From Glebionis coronaria (taxonomy: Eukaryota > Streptophyta > Magnoliopsida > Asterales > Asteraceae), in the NCBI GenBank assembly GCA_025667525.1, contig CM046878.1:518266274-518330273 (forward strand): a stretch of 64,000 nucleotides of DNA. Reading direction: 5' to 3'. The notes under the pieces are model-generated. The model did not search any database. It saw only the letters and a program-made list of their open reading frames with translations, and was not told where the DNA came from. The translations under genes were made by a program, and so were the position numbers. Positions 57,386-64,000 of this stretch are shown piece after piece; positions within the stretch are counted from its first letter, which is position 1; the number at the start of each line of letters is the position of its first letter.

Positions 57386-59264
57386 GAATGGTATCAGAGC
57401 CAATGGTTATAGAGAATTAGGTTGCCTAGTCGTGTAGCCTAGTCTATAGCTTAAGGGTCCCTGCATATAGGCGTCATAGGAGTATGTGTGCATTTTATAG
57501 TAGTTGATGTGTTTGAATATTATTTTCGCGGTATTTGTTAGGTTATGAACTACTATGGTTCATACTTAACTACATGTTATTTTCTTTACGAGTTGTGATT
57601 AGTGCGGGTGGAACCATGGTCGTATACGCTAGTCATTGTTGGATTTTGCCTAATTATGTTTTCATGTTCTTTATACATTTTGAATTTTGTCTATGCTGGT
57701 TCAGCTGGACTACGAGTTTATGTGTTTCGTGCATTGGCTATGTTATTTTAATACATGGGGTTTTGGATCTTATCTTGTGTGGTTATGTGCTTGTGAGTTG
57801 TTGGATTATGTGTTATGTGTAGTATTAATTTCTTATAAGTGTCATCATAGGAGGGAGTACATTAGTGAAAGGGAACATGTATAATTATGGAGGCCTACAT
57901 AATTATATATGTGCCACAACACCACTGGACTTTCAAGTATGATTGCATGAAAGAGAGTTAATACATGCTTGTATAGTATATGTTGGATGGATTTGAGTGT
58001 ATGTACGCTTATGCCTATGTATGTAAAATTATTTTCTACTTACCGGTTGTATTCTTGGGATGGTTGCTAGCTCGTTTCTCTTTGAGATGTTCAACTTCTG
58101 TAGTAGCGCATTTCTCGGGTCCTCATTTCACATGTTTGTTTGTACGGTACTTTTTGCGTGAAGGATTTTGAGATGGTGGAGATTTCTTTTTGGGGTAACG
58201 ATGTCTTTTGTTTCGAGTTATACATGGTAAAAAAAAAGAACTTGCAAATTGAAAAAAATGTTGTTGGTAGTCGATGAAATAAGGAAGTGTCGGGATCATG
58301 TTTCAAACAGGGTGGAATATAAAATCTTTAACATATAAGCATGACTCGGTTATTTTAAAATATTTTGGTTTTGATCACCTAAAGTTATTGTTCTTAAGTT
58401 AAAAGTTTTGTTCTTATTTAGTGAAATATGTTAAAATCATGTAATTAATAGAGTTTTAATTTTCTGGAATTAAAATAAATTAGGTTCTAGTTTTGGTAAT
58501 TAATGGGGGGTTTTAGGGTTTAAACATCGTATTTTTATAAATCGGAGTAGGTAGAAACTGTCGCTAAACTGTCAAAATATGTCGCTAACTGTCAGAAACT
58601 GTCGCTAATGCCTAGGCAGATTTTGAGAAAAATCGTTTTGGTCATAACTTATTCGTTTTTAAAGGTTTTTGGGTGATTCAAAAGCCTAAAATTATGTACT
58701 CGGAACATACTTTTCAAATATTCAGAAAGTTTTGTAATTGGAAGTCAGTAGCTTGGTCGAATTAATTTTACAAGTGTTGAGTTCAAGGTTAATTTTCGGA
58801 CAACATGGGTTAAACTCGTGTTTTGGGTATTTTGCGGTAATGAACACTTGGAGGGTTAACATTGAGATGAGTTGGGAAGGAATTTGAGAGTTCTTTAGAC
58901 CTTATTATACGTGGTTATATTTTGATGAGTTTTGATTTATGGTATTTATGAGTAAGACTGAAATCGGGGTGACAGTGTTAAACCCGTTGAGTTATGTGAC
59001 GGCTCCTAACTTGGTTTCAAGACAGTTCTTGTTTGATGAGTTGCGAGATTTAGTTAGGTTGGTTACATAACTTTATGGTTTTGATAAGTTTCCTCACGGA
59101 CGGTTAAGGCTCATGTGTTGTTGGTTGAGATTATTTTCGTGTAAACTGAGTTCACGTTTGAACGTGAAGGTTTTATCAGGGATATGCATCCTCGTTTGTT
59201 TGCTGAGAATAAGTTTGAGTTTGGGAGTAAATCTCGGGACGAGATTTCTATTAGGAGGGAGTGA
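57386..59264 (+). other. Interior of the LARD-like element, non-coding
   Basis: It holds the primer site at 57389-57401 and the polypurine tract at 59253-59264. ORFs up to 95 codons are not similar to retroelement proteins. A remnant of the polyprotein C-terminus may lie at about 59190-59260. Confidence 0.7.
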
Positions 59265-62003
59265 TGTGACAACCGTGGTTTTGGGTTTGTCACTTGGTCT
59301 TACTTTTAGGTTATTTTATGTGTGCTTACTTGATTTGTGTGATTACGTGTTTATTTTGGGTGATTGAGGTTGGTGTGGTTCGTTTATGAGTATAGAGTAC
59401 TCATACGTAAATCGAGGAACGGTTATTTCATGTTCATAAGCTCACAAGTGGTGACTATGAAATGAAAATGGTGATATTATGGTGTTTACGTATACGTATA
59501 AGTATTATAGTAATAGTATTTTTTTAGGATTTACGGTTTAGCATTTAGAGGTCTCGGGTGAGGTAATTATCCAAAAGAATATTTTTCGGGATGGTTTTAA
59601 GTCATTTAGGACTTAGTTATAAAGTTTATTTAAGAATTTGAGATTTTTTTTAAAAGTGTATATTTTACGTCTTTTACGGTAAAACGCGTAAATTTGACTA
59701 GTTTTACGGTTTTGAGGTTTTGGGAGTTTTAGGAGCTGAAATAAATTAAGGTAAATTAAGGTAATATTAATAAGATATTAATTAACAATAAAAAGAAAAA
59801 AAAATAAAGAAAAAAACGAAATTAGGGGTGTTTGGGTCGGTTTAGAAGAGAAAAAAAAGGAAAAAGGAAAAGATTTATGGTAAGTGGTAATTGGGTTGGA
59901 CAAGGATTGTTTTGGCTATATAAGGAACCCCCAACACTAAATCAAACGCATTTTTTTTTCTTTCCCTGGAGTTATAGTCGACTAAAAGAAGAGGAAAATT
60001 AGGGTTCTTCATAAAATTAGGTTTTCTTCATCTTCCATTAAATAAAAGGTAAAATCTTCATAACCCTTTTCATATTAATTGTTTTTATGTTTAATTAATC
60101 ATTCTTATGATGGATTAAGGGTTAGGGTTTATATATAAACAGTAAATTAATGTTGTAATAATCATAATATAATGATTACATGGGTTAGGGCTTGTAATTA
60201 GAGGAATTAGGGTTAATTAATGTGGTTGATTTTGTTAAACCCGTTTTTAAAAACTGAGCAGAATTTTGAGTCAATTGTTTTGATCATATCGGGAGTTCTA
60301 CAAACTCTTATTTTGCGATCCACATAGCCCTGAAAAGGTATTTGAAGTGGCTTTCCAATGCAAGAAACTAGAACTAAATTAGAGGTCGGGAAGCGGGTCA
60401 AAAATAGGTTACAACAGTCGGAGGTCAAAACAGTTTTAAATTCAGCCTGTTTTCTTTTTAAGTTTTGGGTTGTTTGGGGTACTTAGGGTTGCATTGGGAT
60501 CTTCTCACGAACATGAGAGATGGTTTATATATTGTAATAAGGATCTGCACTTGGGCTAAGATTGTGGTTTAGGGTAAGACCCTCCAATGGTAATGAACTT
60601 TTCATACGTTTAAAATCAGGAAAACTGGAATGACAAAAGTAGATATATGTATATCAGGGCCTTAACAGTAGCTTTAAGGTTAGGGCAAGTGGGAGGTGTT
60701 AGCCAACATATTTAAGGGTATGAATATTCCTTTTACAGAAACCATGGGTATGTTTAAGTGGACGTTTGACTTAAAGTTTTGAGACCTAAAACTGGGACTG
60801 TTTTGTGTAAAATTGTGTACGGGATAGCTATTAAACTTAACCAAGTTAAGGACTTGTTAGGGAAGGGTAATGGGGTGTTTAGAGTTATAAATGGGGTATT
60901 TATATGAGAGGAGGTTAGATGTCCATCATAGGTTGATGAACCATTTTAGAGGTTGGTTCATGTATTGATTTATGTGTTTTTGGATTATTAGCTTGGGGCT
61001 AGAGCAAGGACTTTGGAGAAGCAATCAGGTGAGTTCATAGTCCCATTTTACTACGTTTTTAAATGTTTTTTTTCTAGTATGGGATGGAGATGACACTTGA
61101 AATGTTCTTTAACATGATTTGGTACTATGTTATAAAATGTGTGGACATAAATGTGTTATTGTGTGACTTGCGTGCTTATGTGTTCTCATATGTGCTTTGG
61201 TACGTGTTCTGCTATGTGAATCTTGTTTGGATTGTGATTGGCTTTGGTACATAGATGTATGGGCGTCTATGGGACCAGTTGTGATGTGTGTGGAGCGTGG
61301 GGCACGATCCGTCCTGAGTACTTGTGCATCGTCTCTTCGGAGGCAAGATATCTCGACGGGGATATAGTTCATCTTCCACAGGTGGTGTGGGAAAGATCCG
61401 GATAGTGTGGTGTGTGTTCTTGTGCTTGTGACGGGATACTTCTTGATTGTTATAATGTGCTTTGTGAATTGTAGATGTGATTGGTACTTGGCTTGAGTTT
61501 TGTTGTGGATGCATGTAGCATGATTATCACATTATGGTCCATTACTATAAATTGTTTTTCTTCAACTTATTTACAGCGGATGTCAAGGTTTCTTATGATG
61601 TTCTAGATAACTTAAACCTATGTTCTCACCAACTTTATGTTGACAGATTTTAGTGTCATTTCAGGTGAGGTAGTTGTGCAAGATGATGTTAGAAGTGGCT
61701 AGAGTATAGAGGCTGCTAGGATTGCATTCGAAGGAATCCCTTTCCTCTTAGATTTTACTTTGTGTTTTGATTAAGTGAACTTTGTGGTACCTATATGTTT
61801 GATGTTTGTTTATTTGTATGTCTTTGGTAAGAGGTAGGCATGTTACCTACTTACCTAGACGCCTGCATTTTTGAGATATTGTCACGACATTTGTGTCGCC
61901 ATCTATGATATTTCAATTTCATTTAGTTCTCTCTATAGACACGCTGTTGTTGTGATGATATCCATACGTCGCGCCCCATATTCCGCCATGGTGGGGTGTG
62001 ACA
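59265..62003 (+). repeat. 3' LTR of the LARD-like element
   Basis: About 99.5 % identical to the 5' LTR, with the same boundaries. Confidence 0.93.
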
Positions 62004-62642
62004 TATTCGATCAGAAACACGCAAGGCTTCCGTGATCTTTCAGGCAAGTTTGTTAAGTCCGGCTGTACAACAGCTTTAGACGTTGTACCCTGGGAAACAG
62101 ACGACGAAACTGTTTTAAGAGAAGCGTGTTAAACACGTGCCTCGTCTTTGTTTTACTGCTTTCTTCATTACTGTTAATTACTTTCTGTCATTTAAATTCT
62201 GTCAATTTAATTTCTGTTATTTTATTGTAAATTCGATTTTATAATAAAAGTGTATACCGTTTCCTACAATCTTAAAACAGATTCTGTTTAACAGAATTAA
62301 AACTTTTATTAAAATCGGATTAATAATTTTATCAGATTTATTTATAAACTGTTTCTGCCGAAACCAGGATTGAGTTTCACTGGAAATCAGTTTTAATTTA
62401 CAGATTTTTATTAACAGTTAACGTTTTTTTTAGCAGTTGTTCTAATCAGTTTATTGAAACCAAAATTGTGTTTCTGTTAAACTGATATTTTTGATAACTG
62501 CATCTGATTCATTGAAACCAAGATTGAGTTTCTTTGAAGCAGATCCACTATAAGTATATAGAGATCACGATTGAATTTCTTATATACAGATTTATAACAG
62601 TTGTCTAACTGTTTGTGTTTTGATCTTGTTTGATCTTTCAGA
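62004..62642 (+). other. Leader region before copia-type gag
   Basis: A continuation of the target element. GAAACCAAGATTGAGTTTCT-like motifs recur at about 62360, 62456, 62515 and 62565. No coding region is seen. Confidence 0.5.
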
Positions 62643-63308
62643 ATGTCTACTAGCACTCCTGAAACTCCTGTAACTACTACTGTGAAAGTAACTGTTGCGC
62701 CAGTTACCCACACAGTTGCTAATCATGCTGAAAAACCAGAAAAATTCAATGGACAGAATTTTAAGAGGTGGCAGCAGAATATGTTCTTCTATCTCACTAC
62801 TTTGAACCTTGTGAAGTTCTTAAAGGAGACTGTACCTCAGGTGGAACCTCCTAAAGAAGGTGTACCCGAAAATCAACAAGCCGTGTAAGCTGTTGAAGCA
62901 TGGAAACATTCAGACTTCTTGTGTCACAACTATATTCTGAATGGTTTGGTGGACTCTTTGTACAATGTGTACTACAAGACTAAGACTGCCAAAGAATTAT
63001 GGGAGTCGTTGGAACGCAAGTACAAAACTGAGGATGTTGGTACAAAGAAGTTCGTGGTAGCTCGCTTTTTGGATTACAAGATGGTTGATTTAAAGAGTGT
63101 GATAACTCAGGTTCAAGATCTGCAGGTTTTGCTACACGACATTCATGCTGAGGGTATGACTTTGAGTGAAACTTTTCAAGTTGCTGCTATCATTGAAAAG
63201 TTACCTCCAAGCTGGGTAGAATTTAAAAACTACTTGAAGCATAAGCGAAAGGAGATGACTGTTGAAGACTTGGTTGTTCGTCTTCGTATTGAAGAGGACA
63301 ACAATTAG
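62643..63308 (+). pseudogene. Ty1/copia gag polypeptide, one in-frame stop, pol absent
   Basis: A frame of 222 codons has one TAA at 62886-62888. It carries copia-gag (UBN2-like) signatures: [62 protein letters not shown], and [20 protein letters not shown]. It stops after IEEDNN, before the usual zinc knuckle, and no protease, integrase or RT follows in the remaining 690 bp. This is either a gag-only derivative or a 3'-truncated copy. Confidence 0.85.
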
Positions 63309-64000
63309 CATACTTTGAACTTTTTTGTTTTGGAAGTTTAGTATAATAAATTGGTGATCAAGGATATTTCACAATTTTGGTACTATGTGACAATATCAAA
63401 ATATTTGAATGCACATATACAAGAGCTTCAATGAATTGAATTCTTGAAGAAAGTATTCTCAAAATTCCAATAGGTCAAGATTGGTTGGTTTATGCTTTGC
63501 CAAACAAGTATGAATGTCATTACTAGAGGCATAATGCATATACCAGTTTTATGCATTGATCTATTTAGTATTTGGATAAGGGATGTTAGACAATTATTAT
63601 AGTGAAATAAATTACATCGTAAATTTATTTATAATATATTGTATCCTATATTTACATGTTTAATCCATGAATAATTTGATTATTTTAAATGTCCGTTGTC
63701 GATTAATAATATGGGAGTATTATTAAAATAAGACAAATCAAAATAGTGATAGAGTATACTTGAAAGTATATTGGTCAATTTTGGATGATATTCGATGATT
63801 CGAGTATTTGACTTATCCCAACTATATGATTATACTTTATGGATCTTTGTCATTAAGTAAATCATAAATAGTTATCCTCAGACATGAGATACCAGGAAAC
63901 TGTCGTGGATCTAGTGCATTTTTGTGAAATAATCTAGCGCTAAACGTAACTGGTAGCTATAAGGGTTATTTTCAGAAGTGTTGCAAAATTCATAAGTTTT
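63309..64000. other. Right edge, AT-rich, nothing recognised
   Basis: No ORF with family features. It may be the 3' part of the copia-type derivative, but no LTR match to 54022 is seen. Confidence 0.4.

Larger units (their letters stand above)
54639..62008 (+). mobile_element. LARD-like LTR element, very recent insertion
   Basis: LTRs are at 54644-57385 (2742 bp) and 59265-62003 (2739 bp), both TGTGACA to TGTGACA. By hand I count about 13 substitutions and 4 small indels between them. Flanks are TCTTC and TATTC, a target duplication with one mismatch. TGGTATCAGAGCC at 57389 is a tRNA-iMet primer site, and AGGAGGGAGTGA (59253-59264) is a polypurine tract. The 1879-bp interior has no recognisable gag or pol. 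The short tail SRDEISIRRE before the tract resembles the end of Tekay/Del polyproteins. Confidence 0.92.

Overview
The window is plant nuclear DNA, most likely from a eudicot. The evidence is AT-rich intergenic sequence, GT-AG introns, plant gene families (germin-like, RopGEF, DUF668, caffeoylshikimate-esterase-like) and dense nested plant transposons (Ty3/gypsy Tat and Tekay-like, PIF/Harbinger, MULE and hAT MITEs). Asteraceae would fit the repeat style, but that is only an impression. No rRNA or tRNA gene, CRISPR array or bacterial-type operon was seen.

Layout. 1-8.7 kb: a 25-bp-period minisatellite, then a minus-strand gypsy remnant made of a broken gag, a tRNA-Met primer site and one 4.37-kb LTR. 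8.7-9.9 kb: a MULE-type DNA element with a perfect 10-bp target duplication. 10-25.4 kb: three tandem paralogs of a plant FCP1/NIF-type (HAD superfamily) phosphatase gene, A and B apparently intact and C frameshifted, plus two truncated exon-1 relics. In all three the catalytic aspartate motifs are lost. Comparing A with B exposes four insertions (a SINE-like element, an hAT-type element holding a nested Harbinger MITE, and another MITE) against their empty sites. Between A and B lie a Harbinger derivative with a 203-codon ORF and a gypsy LTR remnant.

27.0-34.8 kb: a 7.8-kb Pack-MULE. It has roughly 235-255-bp terminal inverted repeats and an exact 9-bp target duplication, and it carries exon-intron fragments of at least four unrelated host genes: an esterase, a MATE transporter, a germin-like protein and a RopGEF. 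35.1-48.1 kb: a PIF/Harbinger transposase pseudogene split by an 11-kb gypsy/Tat element. That element has 587-bp LTRs, the target duplication GGTAT, a decayed gag-pol and an intron-bearing antisense gene. 48.2-49.6 kb: a 1.39-kb gag-only LTR element. 49.8-53.0 kb: the only convincingly intact conserved single-copy-type gene, a DUF668 (PSI-like) protein with a 1.5-kb 5'-UTR intron. 54.6-62.0 kb: a very young LARD-like element with 2.74-kb LTRs, nested in a copia-type element whose gag lies at 62.6-63.3 kb.

The host genes that may still act are FCP-like A and B and the DUF668 gene; almost everything else is mobile DNA in several layers. LTR differences (hand counts) order the insertions: LARD-like about 0.5 %, gag-only element about 3.5 %, Tat element about 4.6 %.
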